Shown here piece by piece: positions 1-8,859 of a stretch of DNA of 64,000 nucleotides. The stretch covers positions 1 to 64,000 of the forward strand of contig NZ_JAQQXR010000015.1 in NCBI RefSeq assembly GCF_028595325.1, read 5' to 3'. How positions within the stretch are numbered: position 1 is the stretch's first letter; each line of letters opens with the position of its first letter. Made by a program: the position numbers and the translations under genes. The notes under the pieces were generated by a model that was not told where the DNA came from, ran no database searches, and saw nothing but the letters and a program-made list of their open reading frames with translations. The DNA comes from Janthinobacterium fluminis (GTDB lineage Bacteria; Pseudomonadota; Gammaproteobacteria; Burkholderiales; Burkholderiaceae_D).

Positions 1-68
1 GGACCGTGAAACAACTTTGCGCCGATGATAGTGCTGCAACCAGTGTGAAAGTAGGTTATCGTCAGGCT
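1..68 (+). rRNA. rrf: 5S ribosomal RNA, 3' part (cut by window start)
   Basis: The first bases match the 3' half of a bacterial 5S rRNA: the GTGAAAC segment, GCGCCGATGATAGTG, then GAAAGTAGGTTATCGTCAGGC at the 3' end. A strong intrinsic terminator follows within about 15 bases, as expected at the end of an rRNA operon. The 5' part, and presumably 16S and 23S, lie outside the window. The exact 3' end is set by analogy with the E. coli ending CCAGGCAT and may be off by one or two bases. Confidence 0.9.
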
Positions 69-78
69 AGTTATATTA

Positions 79-110
79 AAAAAGCCCAGCAGAGATGCTG
101 GGCTTTTTTT
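79..110 (+). terminator. Rho-independent terminator of the rRNA operon
   Basis: A 10-bp stem (AAAGCCCAGC pairing with GCTGGGCTTT) encloses a 6-nt loop and runs into seven or more T residues. It lies just downstream of the 5S rRNA and is a textbook intrinsic terminator. Confidence 0.92.
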
Positions 111-171
111 CGTCTGGCGCTTTTGCGTGCTCCATGTCCAAAGCCGGGTGCCAAGGCAGGGGGCCAAGGCC

Positions 172-184
172 GGGGTCAGACCCC
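172..184. repeat. Short palindrome GGGGTCAGACCCC
   Basis: This is a perfect 6+1+6 palindrome in the non-coding stretch between the rRNA terminator and the DUF1840 gene. The TGGGGTCAG core recurs in both arms of the long inverted repeat at 41345-41419, so it may belong to a dispersed REP-like family in this genome. One short copy is weak evidence by itself. Confidence 0.4.
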
Positions 185-214
185 TGAGTCCCGGGATCCG
201 GCTGCTTCGGGGCT

Positions 215-559
215 TTAGACGCCCCAGACGATATCTTTGCCCTCGGCTTTGGCCGAGCGTAGCATTTCCATTAGCGGAAAGGCGCGTGTGCCAAAATCTA
301 TCCGGCGCGCTTTGATTTGTTCCCTGAGCTCGTCATTCTCATCTTTTTCCTGCGCTGCGGCTTCCTGTTCGGCTTCCTGCTGCTGGCGCAGCCGGCTTTC
401 AATGACTTCCCGTTCCAGCGTTGCCAGAGCCTCCGGCACCTCCGCCGCGGTGATGATGCCGCGCGCCGGACTCTTGTGCAGCAGGTCCAGGATGGGCTGG
501 GCATGTTCCTGATACATCAGTACGTCAGGGGAGTACTTGGATTTAAATGAAATCAACAT
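215..559 (-). CDS. DUF1840 domain-containing protein
   Basis: A 114-aa soluble protein. The N-terminus (MLISFKSKYSPDVLMYQEHA, then ILDLLHKSPARGIITAAEVPEAL) matches the DUF1840 family, which is common in beta- and gammaproteobacteria and has no assigned function. The middle, roughly residues 45-85, is rich in Glu, Gln, Lys and Arg and probably forms a helical or coiled-coil segment. The ATG at 557-559 leaves the N-terminal family motif intact. It stands alone between the rRNA operon and a lipoprotein gene on the same strand. Family assignment is confident; role unknown. Confidence 0.85.
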   Translation of the reverse strand: MLISFKSKYSPDVLMYQEHAQPILDLLHKSPARGIITAAEVPEALATLEREVIESRLRQQQEAEQEAAAQEKDENDELREQIKARRIDFGTRAFPLMEMLRSAKAEGKDIVWGV

Positions 560-614
560 GGCTGCTTTCTTAAACTGTTACTCGTATTGAAACGATATCA
601 CGTCCACCCCTCAC

Positions 615-1160
615 TCAGTTCAGTTTGACCGAGCTCATGAACATGTCGATGCTGTCGCGGTTGACGTGCTTTTCCTTGCCCAGCACGATGATTTGATAGA
701 TGCGCTTGTCCTGGGCCACAAAGCGGCCGACCAGCAGCATCGGCGTGCCGTTTTGCGTGCCATTCGCTTCAATTTCAATTGACGCTTTTTGGCTCGACGT
801 GCTGCCGTTGCTGGTGGCCGTCGATGCATCCTTTTCATTTTTCACGGTGCCGCTGATATTTTTGACGAGCGCCGTCTTCATTGCCCGCAGCGCCGCTTGC
901 GCCTTGGCCGCGTCGGCCATTTCGGCGCTGCCAACGGCAAACATGGTGCCGTCGATTTCGGCGGCCGTCATCGTCATGTCCACTTTCACGCCGTCCAGGT
1001 CGACCGCGCGGGTGAAGCTTGCCGGCTTGCCGGGGAATAGGGCGGTGTAGGGGGCGTCCGGGCTGCGGTAGTCGCGCCAGTCGAATTTTGGGCTGCAGGC
1101 ACTGAAGACGCAGGCGGCGGCTAGCGTGCCGAGAATGGTGGGGATGGATTTATTTAGCAT
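615..1160 (-). CDS. Putative lipoprotein, function unknown
   Basis: A 181-aa protein starting MLNKSIPTILGTLAAACVFSACSPKF. A hydrophobic signal ends in the lipobox FSAC, so Cys22 should be lipidated and the protein anchored to a membrane facing the periplasm. The mature part begins with a 'YRSPDAPYTALFPGKP' segment like those in small hypothetical lipoproteins that handle oxidised or mis-sorted substrates, but I cannot name the family. An upstream in-frame extension exists (open to about 1271), but it precedes the signal peptide and overlaps the comM stop, so the ATG at 1158-1160 is preferred. It follows comM on the same strand by about 50 bases. Confidence 0.75.
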   Translation of the reverse strand: MLNKSIPTILGTLAAACVFSACSPKFDWRDYRSPDAPYTALFPGKPASFTRAVDLDGVKVDMTMTAAEIDGTMFAVGSAEMADAAKAQAALRAMKTALVKNISGTVKNEKDASTATSNGSTSSQKASIEIEANGTQNGTPMLLVGRFVAQDKRIYQIIVLGKEKHVNRDSIDMFMSSVKLN

Positions 1161-1212
1161 GGGCAAATGGTAGCAGCCGGGCAGATGCGAGGCAATCGCG
1201 CGAGCGCACACG

Positions 1213-2730
1213 TCAGCGCTCGCGCAGTGCGCGGCGGTATTGGATCGCCTCGCCGACGTGCGCCTGCGCAATCGACGGCGCGGCGGCGAGGTCGGCGATG
1301 GTGCGCGCCACCTTCAGCACGCGGTGGTAGGCGCGCGCCGACCAGCGCAGGCGCAGCATGGCGGTGCGCAGCAGTTGCTCGCCGGAATTGTCTAGGCGGC
1401 AATGCTGGTCGATTTCCCGCGCGCTCAGGTGCTGGTTGGCTTTGCCTTGGCGCGCCAGTTGCTGTTCGAATGCCAGGGCGACGCGTCGGGCGATGGTGGC
1501 CGAGCTTTCGCCGTCGCCCGCCGCGCTCAGCGTGGCGGGCGGCATGGCGGCCACTTCGATCTGCATGTCGATGCGGTCGAGCAAGGGCCCGGAGACGCGG
1601 CCCTGGTAGCGCTGCACGGCGTCCGGCGTGCAACGGCAGGTGTCGCTTTGCCCCCAGAAGCCGCAGGGGCAGGGGTTCATTGCCGCGATCAGCTGGAAGC
1701 GGGCGGGGAAGTCGGACTGGCATGCCGCGCGCGAAACGGTGATGTGGCCGGACTCCAGCGGCTGGCGCAACACTTCCAGCACGCGCCGGTCGAATTCGGG
1801 CAATTCGTCGAGGAACAGGATGCCGCAATGCGCCAGCGAAATCTCGCCCGGACGCGGCACGCTGCCGCCGCCGACCAGGGCGACGCCAGAGGCGGTGTGG
1901 TGGGGCGCGCGAAACGGCCGGCGCTTCCAGTTGGCGGCCGCGAAGCCGCCCGTCAGCGACTGCACGGCGGCCGACTCCAGCGCCTCCTCGTCCGTCATCG
2001 GCGGCAACAGGCCGCCGAAGCGCGCTGCCAGCATGGTTTTGCCGGCGCCCGGCGGGCCGATCAGGATGATGCTGTGGGCGCCGGCCGCCGCCACTTCGAG
2101 GGCGCGCTTGGCTTGCCGCTGGCCTTTCACGTCGGCGAAGTCGGGGTAGCAAAAGGTCGCCTCGGGTAGCGCGGCGCGGTGGCGTTGCAGGGCGGCGCCA
2201 GGGTCGAGGGCGGCGAAGTGGGCGCACACTTGTAACAGCGTGGCGGCGGGGAAGATGGCGGCCTCGGCGACCAGCGCCGCCTCGTCGGCGTTGGCCAGGG
2301 GCAGGATGAAGGCGCGCGGCTTGCCGTCGGCGCTGCGCTGCATCGCGAAGCTCATCGCCAGCGCGCCGCGGATCGGTCGCAACTGCCCCGACAGCGACAG
2401 TTCGCCGGCAAATTCGTATTGGTTCAGGCCGCCGCCGGGGATTTGCCCGGATGCGGCCAGGATGCCCAGGGCGATGGGCAGGTCGAAGCGCCCGGATTCC
2501 TTGGGCAGGTCGGCGGGCGCCAGGTTGACGGTGATGCGTCTGGCGGGCATGTCGAAGCCCGCGTTTTGCAGTGCCGCGCGGACGCGGTCGCGCGATTCCT
2601 TCACTTCGGTGTCCGGCAGGCCGACGATCGTGAAGGACGGCAAGCCGTTGGCCAGGTGGACTTCGACGCTGACTTCCGGTGCCTCCATGCCGGCCAGCGC
2701 GCGGCTTTTCAGAACGGCCAAGCTCATCAT
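1213..2730 (-). CDS. comM: YifB/ComM family Mg chelatase-like AAA+ ATPase
   Basis: A protein of about 505 aa with the usual YifB/ComM architecture: an N-terminal S5-like (ChlI) domain beginning MSLAVLKSRALAGMEAPEV, a central AAA+ domain with Walker A GPPGAGKT near residue 220 and Walker B-like FLDELPEF, and a C-terminal Mg-chelatase-type domain. In naturally competent bacteria ComM is a hexameric helicase that promotes branch migration during integration of transformed DNA. The two adjacent ATGs (2728-2730 and 2725-2727) follow an AAGGGA ribosome site on the minus strand. The reading frame is open much further upstream, but that extension has no family similarity. Confidence 0.93.
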   Translation of the reverse strand: MMSLAVLKSRALAGMEAPEVSVEVHLANGLPSFTIVGLPDTEVKESRDRVRAALQNAGFDMPARRITVNLAPADLPKESGRFDLPIALGILAASGQIPGGGLNQYEFAGELSLSGQLRPIRGALAMSFAMQRSADGKPRAFILPLANADEAALVAEAAIFPAATLLQVCAHFAALDPGAALQRHRAALPEATFCYPDFADVKGQRQAKRALEVAAAGAHSIILIGPPGAGKTMLAARFGGLLPPMTDEEALESAAVQSLTGGFAAANWKRRPFRAPHHTASGVALVGGGSVPRPGEISLAHCGILFLDELPEFDRRVLEVLRQPLESGHITVSRAACQSDFPARFQLIAAMNPCPCGFWGQSDTCRCTPDAVQRYQGRVSGPLLDRIDMQIEVAAMPPATLSAAGDGESSATIARRVALAFEQQLARQGKANQHLSAREIDQHCRLDNSGEQLLRTAMLRLRWSARAYHRVLKVARTIADLAAAPSIAQAHVGEAIQYRRALRER

Positions 2731-3006
2731 GTTCCCTTGCTGCGTGGAGTGAGGCGGTGCTGTCAGGCGCCCGCCGAAGACAGTTGTTGTCTGCCGGCAT
2801 AACGATCCTGGCGGGGCGTGCTGCTGAAATCGTAAATGCTTACTGAAATACGACCTTGAGATGCGCCAAGACGTTGCGCCTGGACGCGGTGCCCGGGTGC
2901 GGCGCTTAGGCGGGGCGCAGTAGATCTGACTGTTCCGCTTGTGAGGCCGATTGACATCACATAGGATATTTTTATGCTCAATCATCCGGCGATCAAGGAG
3001 CTCAGC

Positions 3007-3969
3007 ATGTTGGATGTGTTTTTTACCGTCGACGTCGAGATCTGGTGCGATGGCTGGAAAAATATTGACGCAAAATTTCCTGCCGCATATAGCCGATATA
3101 TTCTTGGGCCGACGCCTGCTGGGGCATTCGGATTGCCCTACCAGTTGCAAGTCTTGAACGACCATAACCTGGCCGGTGTTTTCTTCATTGAACCCTTATT
3201 CTCGGCCCGTTTTGGCGCCCAGGCCCTGAGCGATATCGTCGGCATGGTGGCGGGCGCGGGACAGGAAGCGCAGTTGCATCTGCATACGGAATGGGTGGAT
3301 GAGGCGCGCCGGCCCTTGCTGCCGGCGGCGTGCGGCAAGCGCCAGCACTTGCGCTATTTCTCGCGCGCCGAGCAAGCTATATTGATCGAGGCCGGCGTCG
3401 GCATGTTGCGCGATGCCGGCGCCACACAGATCAACGCCTTCCGCGCCGGTAATTTCGGTTTCAATCGCGATACCTTGCTGGCACTGGCGGACAACGGCCT
3501 TGCGTTCGACAGTAGTTACAACGCTTCCATACTCGGCCCGGACAGCGGCGTGATGCCGGGCGTGCCCATGACCGAGCCAGCCGCTTGCGACGGCGTGCAC
3601 GAATATCCGATGCTGGTATTTAACGACGGCACGCGCGCGCTACGCCACGCCCAACTCACGTCCTGCTCGTCGGACGAAATCGAGGGATTGCTGTGGCAGG
3701 CACTGGAACAGCGCCGCAGCGCCTTCGTCTTGCTGTCGCACGGATTCGAGCTGCTCAACCTCGCCATGAACCGCGCCGACCCGGTCGTCGTCAAGCGCTT
3801 TCGCAAGCTGTGCGCGTTCCTCGACCGGAACCGCGACAGCTTCCGCGCGACGGGTTTCCATGGTTTGGCGCCGGCCAACGCCGCGCGCCAGCCGGCGCCG
3901 CTCGCCTCGCCCCGCTATCGGACCGGGCTGCGCATGATGCAGCAGGCTTACCGCAGAAGATACCGATGA
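3007..3969 (+). CDS. Polysaccharide deacetylase-like protein
   Basis: A protein of about 320 aa resembling NodB-fold deacetylases. FFTVDVEIWCDGW at the N-terminus resembles motif 1 (T/F-x-D-x-E), HLHTEW near residue 95 supplies metal-binding histidines, and AFRAGNFGFN and HEYPM resemble later motifs. The start at 3007 is preferred because a perfect AAGGAG lies six bases upstream and the domain begins at once; an ATG at 2974 would add 11 residues. Its stop overlaps the next gene (ATGA), so the two are translationally coupled. Context suggests modification of a surface glycan or lipid-linked sugar; the substrate is unknown. Confidence 0.75.
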   Translation: MLDVFFTVDVEIWCDGWKNIDAKFPAAYSRYILGPTPAGAFGLPYQLQVLNDHNLAGVFFIEPLFSARFGAQALSDIVGMVAGAGQEAQLHLHTEWVDEARRPLLPAACGKRQHLRYFSRAEQAILIEAGVGMLRDAGATQINAFRAGNFGFNRDTLLALADNGLAFDSSYNASILGPDSGVMPGVPMTEPAACDGVHEYPMLVFNDGTRALRHAQLTSCSSDEIEGLLWQALEQRRSAFVLLSHGFELLNLAMNRADPVVVKRFRKLCAFLDRNRDSFRATGFHGLAPANAARQPAPLASPRYRTGLRMMQQAYRRRYR

Positions 3970-4904
3970 GCCACTGGCAGTTCCTCCCCGTGCCGTTCAA
4001 GTTTCAGCTGAGCGACCTCACGCTGTTCAGCGTCTCGCTGCCGCTGCAGGTGCGCGCGGAGCGATTGCTCGACGACACGGCGCCGGTGCGGGTGCCGATG
4101 CCGCCGGTCGGCGAGCTGCTCGCGGGGAGCCAGGGATTTGTGATTCACGCCTTGCCGCTGGCCGAACCATCGCCGCCGGTGCGCCGCGCCGGGAATTACC
4201 TTTGCTATGTTCCGCAACAATACGAACACTGCTATATCGACCTGGGCATCGGCTTCGAGCGCTACCAGGGCAAGTTCTCCGCCAAAACGCGCGCGACCAT
4301 CCTGCGCAAGGTACGCAAGTATGCCGAGCATTGCGGCGGCGCGATTGCGTGGCAGACTTTCCGCACACCGGACGAGCTGGCGCGCTTCTTCCGGCTGGCC
4401 GGAACCCTGTCGAAAACCACTTACCAGGAGCGCCTGCTGGATGCCGGCTTGCCCGATTCGGACAAGTTCCGGCAGCAGGCGCTGGTGCTGGCGGGCCAGG
4501 ACCGCTTGCGGGCATACCTGTTGTATAGCGGCGAGCGGCCGGTCGCGTACTTGTTTTGCCCGGTGGAGGACGAGGTGCTCAGCTATGCGTATGTCGGCTA
4601 CGATCCCGCCTATATACACCTCTCGGTCGGCACGGTGCTGCAGTGGCTGGCAATCGAGCAGTTGTTTGGCGAGGCGCGCTTCCGCTATTTCGATTTTACC
4701 GAGGGCCAGTCCGAGCACAAGCGGCTGTTCGCCACCGACCGGCGGCTGTGCGGCAAGGTGTTCCTGGTCAAGCGTTCGCTGCGCAACTGCGCCGTGATTC
4801 ACTGTCACCGCATGATGAACCGCCTGTCGAGCTGGCTGGGCGCGGCAATGGCGCGGCTGGGCCTGAAGGCCCGCGTCAAGCGCGTGCTCCGCTTCGTCCG
4901 CTAA
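3966..4904 (+). CDS. GNAT/FemAB-like acyltransferase (Acetyltransf_6 type)
   Basis: A 312-aa protein starting MSHWQFLPVPFKFQ. Residues about 85-260 look like the FemAB/BioF2-type GNAT domain seen in exopolysaccharide and cell-envelope clusters: YIDLGIGFERYQGKFSAKTR, LAGTLSKTTYQERLLDAGLP, and FRYFDFTEGQSEHKRLFATD near the end. The ATG overlaps the deacetylase stop. It likely transfers an acyl or aminoacyl group to an envelope component, acting with the deacetylase and the following GNAT gene. An in-frame extension upstream of the ATG lies wholly inside the deacetylase gene and is disregarded. The substrate cannot be read from sequence. Confidence 0.75.
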   Translation: MSHWQFLPVPFKFQLSDLTLFSVSLPLQVRAERLLDDTAPVRVPMPPVGELLAGSQGFVIHALPLAEPSPPVRRAGNYLCYVPQQYEHCYIDLGIGFERYQGKFSAKTRATILRKVRKYAEHCGGAIAWQTFRTPDELARFFRLAGTLSKTTYQERLLDAGLPDSDKFRQQALVLAGQDRLRAYLLYSGERPVAYLFCPVEDEVLSYAYVGYDPAYIHLSVGTVLQWLAIEQLFGEARFRYFDFTEGQSEHKRLFATDRRLCGKVFLVKRSLRNCAVIHCHRMMNRLSSWLGAAMARLGLKARVKRVLRFVR

Positions 4905-4916
4905 GGGAGCGCCCCT

Positions 4917-5504
4917 TTGAAAGCATGGTTGAAAATCATCGCGCGCGCCATGTTGGGAGAGTATTCCGCCTATTACGTCTTGTCACGCGGACAGGACGAC
5001 GGCGCTGCGGCGCGGCCGCCGCAAGCGCAGCATTACCGTGTCGCGCTGGTCGATCAAGCCGCCATTCGCCGCTGTCCAGACGCGCTGATGCGGGAACAGG
5101 CTGCTTATGCGGGGGACGGCGCACTGGCCTATGCCTGCCTGTGCGGGGAGCGCATCGTCGGCCTGTGTTTTTACTGGCATGGCGCGCGCTACGCGACGCG
5201 TAATTTCTGGCCATTAAAAAATGCCGAGGCAAAGCTGGTGCAGATCATTTGTTCGCCCGATATGCGCGGCAAGAAGGTGGCCGCCACCCTGATCGCGGCC
5301 TCCTGCGCCGACGTGATGCGGCGCGGATTCCAGCGTGCTTACGCGCGCGTGTGGCATTCCAATGCGCCATCGCTGCGCGCCTTTGCCGGTGCCGGCTGGA
5401 CGCGCCGCGCCTTGCTCATCGAAGTCCATCCCTTCGGCCGCAAACGGCCGCTGCGCTTCCGCTTTGCCGGACGGATGCTGGCGCGCCCGGCGCCGGAATT
5501 ATGA
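4917..5504 (+). CDS. GNAT family N-acetyltransferase
   Basis: A 195-aa protein. The segment VQIICSPDMRGKKVAATLIAASC contains a GNAT motif A-like acetyl-CoA loop (R-G-K-K-V-A), followed by ARVWHSNAPSLRAFAGAGW, a typical GNAT motif B. The start is TTG at 4917, with GGGAG seven bases upstream; the first in-frame ATG, at 4950, would remove 11 residues. It lies 12 bases after the FemAB-like gene and completes a three-gene unit. Its 3' end overlaps the convergent ubiK stop by six bases. Substrate unknown. Confidence 0.75.
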   Translation: MKAWLKIIARAMLGEYSAYYVLSRGQDDGAAARPPQAQHYRVALVDQAAIRRCPDALMREQAAYAGDGALAYACLCGERIVGLCFYWHGARYATRNFWPLKNAEAKLVQIICSPDMRGKKVAATLIAASCADVMRRGFQRAYARVWHSNAPSLRAFAGAGWTRRALLIEVHPFGRKRPLRFRFAGRMLARPAPEL

Positions 5505-5750
5505 TGGCTGGGCGGGATTGAGGCGCGCTTCCAGTTCCGCCACGCGCGCTTCCAGCGCGTCGAGCTTGCTGCGGGTCTTGGCCAGCACCTGCGCCTGTAT
5601 GTCGAATTCCTCGCGGGTGACCAGGTCGAGCTTGGAGAAACCCTGGGTCATCATCGACTTGACGTTCTTCTCGATATCCTTGGCCGGGGAATTTTCTATC
5701 GCTTGGTTGATCTTGCTCTGTAAGTCGGTGAAAAAATTGTTCATATCCAT
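5499..5750 (-). CDS. ubiK: UbiK family ubiquinone biosynthesis accessory factor
   Basis: An 83-aa protein (MDMNNFFTDLQSKINQAIENSP) with the BMFP/YqiC architecture: an N-terminal amphipathic helix followed by a C-terminal coiled coil (LDALEARVAELEARL). UbiK assists late ubiquinone assembly with UbiJ in aerobically growing proteobacteria. The ATG at 5748-5750 follows an AAGGAT ribosome site; an open extension of ten residues has no family match. It is transcribed divergently from the porin-glnK-amtB operon, so the putative NtrC sites upstream of that operon sit close to its start. Confidence 0.9.
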   Translation of the reverse strand: MDMNNFFTDLQSKINQAIENSPAKDIEKNVKSMMTQGFSKLDLVTREEFDIQAQVLAKTRSKLDALEARVAELEARLNPAQPS

Positions 5751-5780
5751 GTGTATCCTTTGTGGCACAGGCCAACGCAT

Positions 5781-5820
5781 TGCACCATTGCAGTGCGCCT
5801 GCTGGCGTTAATATGGTGCG
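5781..5820 (+). promoter_or_regulatory. Putative tandem NtrC-type enhancer sites
   Basis: TGCACC-N5-AGTGCG at 5781-5797 is close to the NtrC consensus TGCACC-N5-GGTGCA. A weaker second copy, GGCGTT-N5-GGTGCG, lies at 5804-5820, with centres about 23 bp apart. They sit roughly 140-165 bp upstream of the start expected from the sigma-54 promoter at 5926-5941, a usual distance for NtrC enhancers. This is pattern matching only. Confidence 0.5.
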
Positions 5821-5925
5821 AGTCTGAGCAAATTAATAACTCTTCGCCCGTCCGAATTCGCCGCGGCTGCCGAAATTGGGGCATATCTGGATTGACATGC
5901 CAATGTTGGGGCAGGCGGTACTAGC

Positions 5926-5941
5926 TGGCACGCATTCTGCT
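5926..5941 (+). promoter_or_regulatory. Sigma-54 (RpoN) promoter of the porin-glnK-amtB operon
   Basis: TGGCACG-N4-CTGCT matches the consensus TGGCACG-N4-TTGCW at all but one key base and keeps the invariant GG-N10-GC spacing (GG at 5927-5928, GC at 5939-5940). Transcription should begin near 5951-5953, about 70 bases before the porin ATG. A sigma-54 promoter fits the glnK-amtB genes of the operon, which are usually under NtrC control. Confidence 0.8.
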
Positions 5942-6024
5942 AATCAGTTATCAACAGCATGTTGAGCTTCAACCCAGATTTTAAACCCCAACCGCTATTT
6001 AAGTTCAATCAAAAGGATATCGCC

Positions 6025-7127
<1,103 letters not shown>

Positions 7128-7143
7128 GGCAAGGGGAATATAG

Positions 7144-8676
7144 ATGAATAAAAATATAACAAAGTGTTTGCTCGGACTGCTCGTTTTGTTCGCTTGCAGT
7201 GTCGCCACGCCGGGTTTTGCCGCCGATGAGGGCGCCGCTCCCGCTGCGCCCGCCGCCACCGTGGTCGCGCCGGCCCCCGTCGTTGTCGTCGCGCCCGCGG
7301 CGGCCGCGCCCGCCGCCGCCGCGCCCGCCGCGCCCGCCGCCGCGCCGGCGCCGAACAAGGGCGACACGGCCTGGATGATGGTGGCCACGCTGCTGGTCAT
7401 CCTGATGACGATCCCCGGCCTGGCGCTGTTCTACGGCGGCCTGGTGCGCTCGAAAAACATGTTGTCGATCCTGTTGCAAGTGTTCATGATCTTCGCCGTC
7501 ATTATCGTCCTCTGGTGCCTGTACGGTTACTCGCTGGCGTTCACCGAGGGCAGCGCTGTCTATGGCAAGTTCGACCGCCTGTTCCTGAACGGCATCTGGG
7601 ATCCGGCCAAGGCCAGCTTCGCCACCGCCGCCACCTTCAGCAAGGGCGTGGTGCTTCCCGAATTCGTGTTTGTCGCCTTCCAGGGCACCTTCGCCGCCAT
7701 CACCTGCGGCTTGATCGTCGGCGCCTTCGCCGAGCGCGCCAAGTTCACCGCCGTGCTGGCCTTCGTCGTGCTGTGGTTCACCTTCTCCTACTTGCCGATC
7801 GCCCACATGGTCTGGTTCTGGACCGGCCCCGACGCGATCAAGGACGCCGCCACGCTGGCCGCCGAAACGGCCAAAGCCGGCTGGATCTGGCAAAAAGGCG
7901 CGCTCGACTTCGCCGGCGGCACCGTGGTGCACATCAACGCCGCCGTGGCCGGCCTGGTCGGCGCCGTCATGATCGGCAAGCGCGTCGGTTACGGCCGCGA
8001 ATCGATGGCGCCGCACTCGCTGACGATGACGATGGTCGGCGCCTCGCTGCTGTGGGTGGGCTGGTTCGGCTTCAACGCCGGCTCGGCGCTGGAAGCGGGC
8101 GACGTCGCCGCGCTGGCCTTCATCAACACCCTGCTGGCGACGGCCACGGCGACCGTGTCGTGGGTGTTCGGCGAGTGGATCGCCAAGGGCAAGCCGTCGA
8201 TGCTGGGCGGCGCTTCCGGTGCCGTCGCCGGCCTGGTGGCCATCACGCCGGCCTGCGGTTACGTCGGCCCGATGGGCGCTTTGTTCATCGGCTTGCTCGC
8301 TGGTATTATTTGCCTGTGGGGTGTGAATGGTTTGAAACGCCTGATCGGCGCCGACGACTCGCTGGACGTGTTCGGCGTGCACGGCGTGGGCGGCATCCTG
8401 GGTGCCTTGCTGACCGGCGTGTTCGCCGCGCCGCAACTGGGCGGCCAGGGCATCTTCGACTATGTCGCCAACAAGATGTCGGCCGATGCCTATTCGATCG
8501 CCGGCCAGGTGTGGGTACAGGCGCAGGCCGTCGGCACGACGATCATCTGGTCGGCGCTGGTGTCGGTGCTCGCCTATAAGCTCGTGGATGTCGTCATCGG
8601 CCTGCGCGTGCCGGAGGAGGAAGAGCGCGAGGGCCTGGACATCAGCAGCCACGGCGAATCCGCCTACCATTCCTGA
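7144..8676 (+). CDS. amtB: Ammonium transporter AmtB
   Basis: A 510-aa Amt-family channel. It has an N-terminal signal peptide (CLLGLLVLFACSVATPGFA), then an unusually long Ala/Pro-rich periplasmic spacer (about residues 30-72), then the 11-helix core starting DTAWMMVATLLVILMTIPGLALFYGG. The twin-histidine pore residues are recognisable in IAHMVWFW and FGVHGVGG. It imports ammonium and is gated by GlnK, encoded just upstream. A GC-rich hairpin followed by Ts lies about 45 bases beyond the stop. Confidence 0.95.
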   Translation: MNKNITKCLLGLLVLFACSVATPGFAADEGAAPAAPAATVVAPAPVVVVAPAAAAPAAAAPAAPAAAPAPNKGDTAWMMVATLLVILMTIPGLALFYGGLVRSKNMLSILLQVFMIFAVIIVLWCLYGYSLAFTEGSAVYGKFDRLFLNGIWDPAKASFATAATFSKGVVLPEFVFVAFQGTFAAITCGLIVGAFAERAKFTAVLAFVVLWFTFSYLPIAHMVWFWTGPDAIKDAATLAAETAKAGWIWQKGALDFAGGTVVHINAAVAGLVGAVMIGKRVGYGRESMAPHSLTMTMVGASLLWVGWFGFNAGSALEAGDVAALAFINTLLATATATVSWVFGEWIAKGKPSMLGGASGAVAGLVAITPACGYVGPMGALFIGLLAGIICLWGVNGLKRLIGADDSLDVFGVHGVGGILGALLTGVFAAPQLGGQGIFDYVANKMSADAYSIAGQVWVQAQAVGTTIIWSALVSVLAYKLVDVVIGLRVPEEEEREGLDISSHGESAYHS

Positions 8677-8719
8677 GCATCGCTGCCGCAGCCGCCCGCC
8701 GCGCGCGGGCGGCCCGAAG

Positions 8720-8743
8720 GGCGCCCCACGCGGGCGCCTTTTT
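8720..8743 (+). terminator. Probable intrinsic terminator after amtB
   Basis: A GGCGCC/GGCGCC 6-bp stem with a 7-nt loop is followed by TTTTT. It ends the porin-glnK-amtB operon about 45 bases past the amtB stop. Confidence 0.6.
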
Positions 8744-8859
8744 GCATTGGAGGACTTTAAAACAAGGGTTTTGCCCCGATTTGGGGTACTTGCACGGTAA
8801 TATAGACAGTTCTATGTGCCTACGGCTTCGATTCCGGCACATAATTTAAGGATGTAACC

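Noticed and set aside
1154..2800. 548-aa Arg/Pro-rich frame overlapping comM in the same direction
   Set aside because: An out-of-frame shadow of comM; comM carries the Walker motifs.
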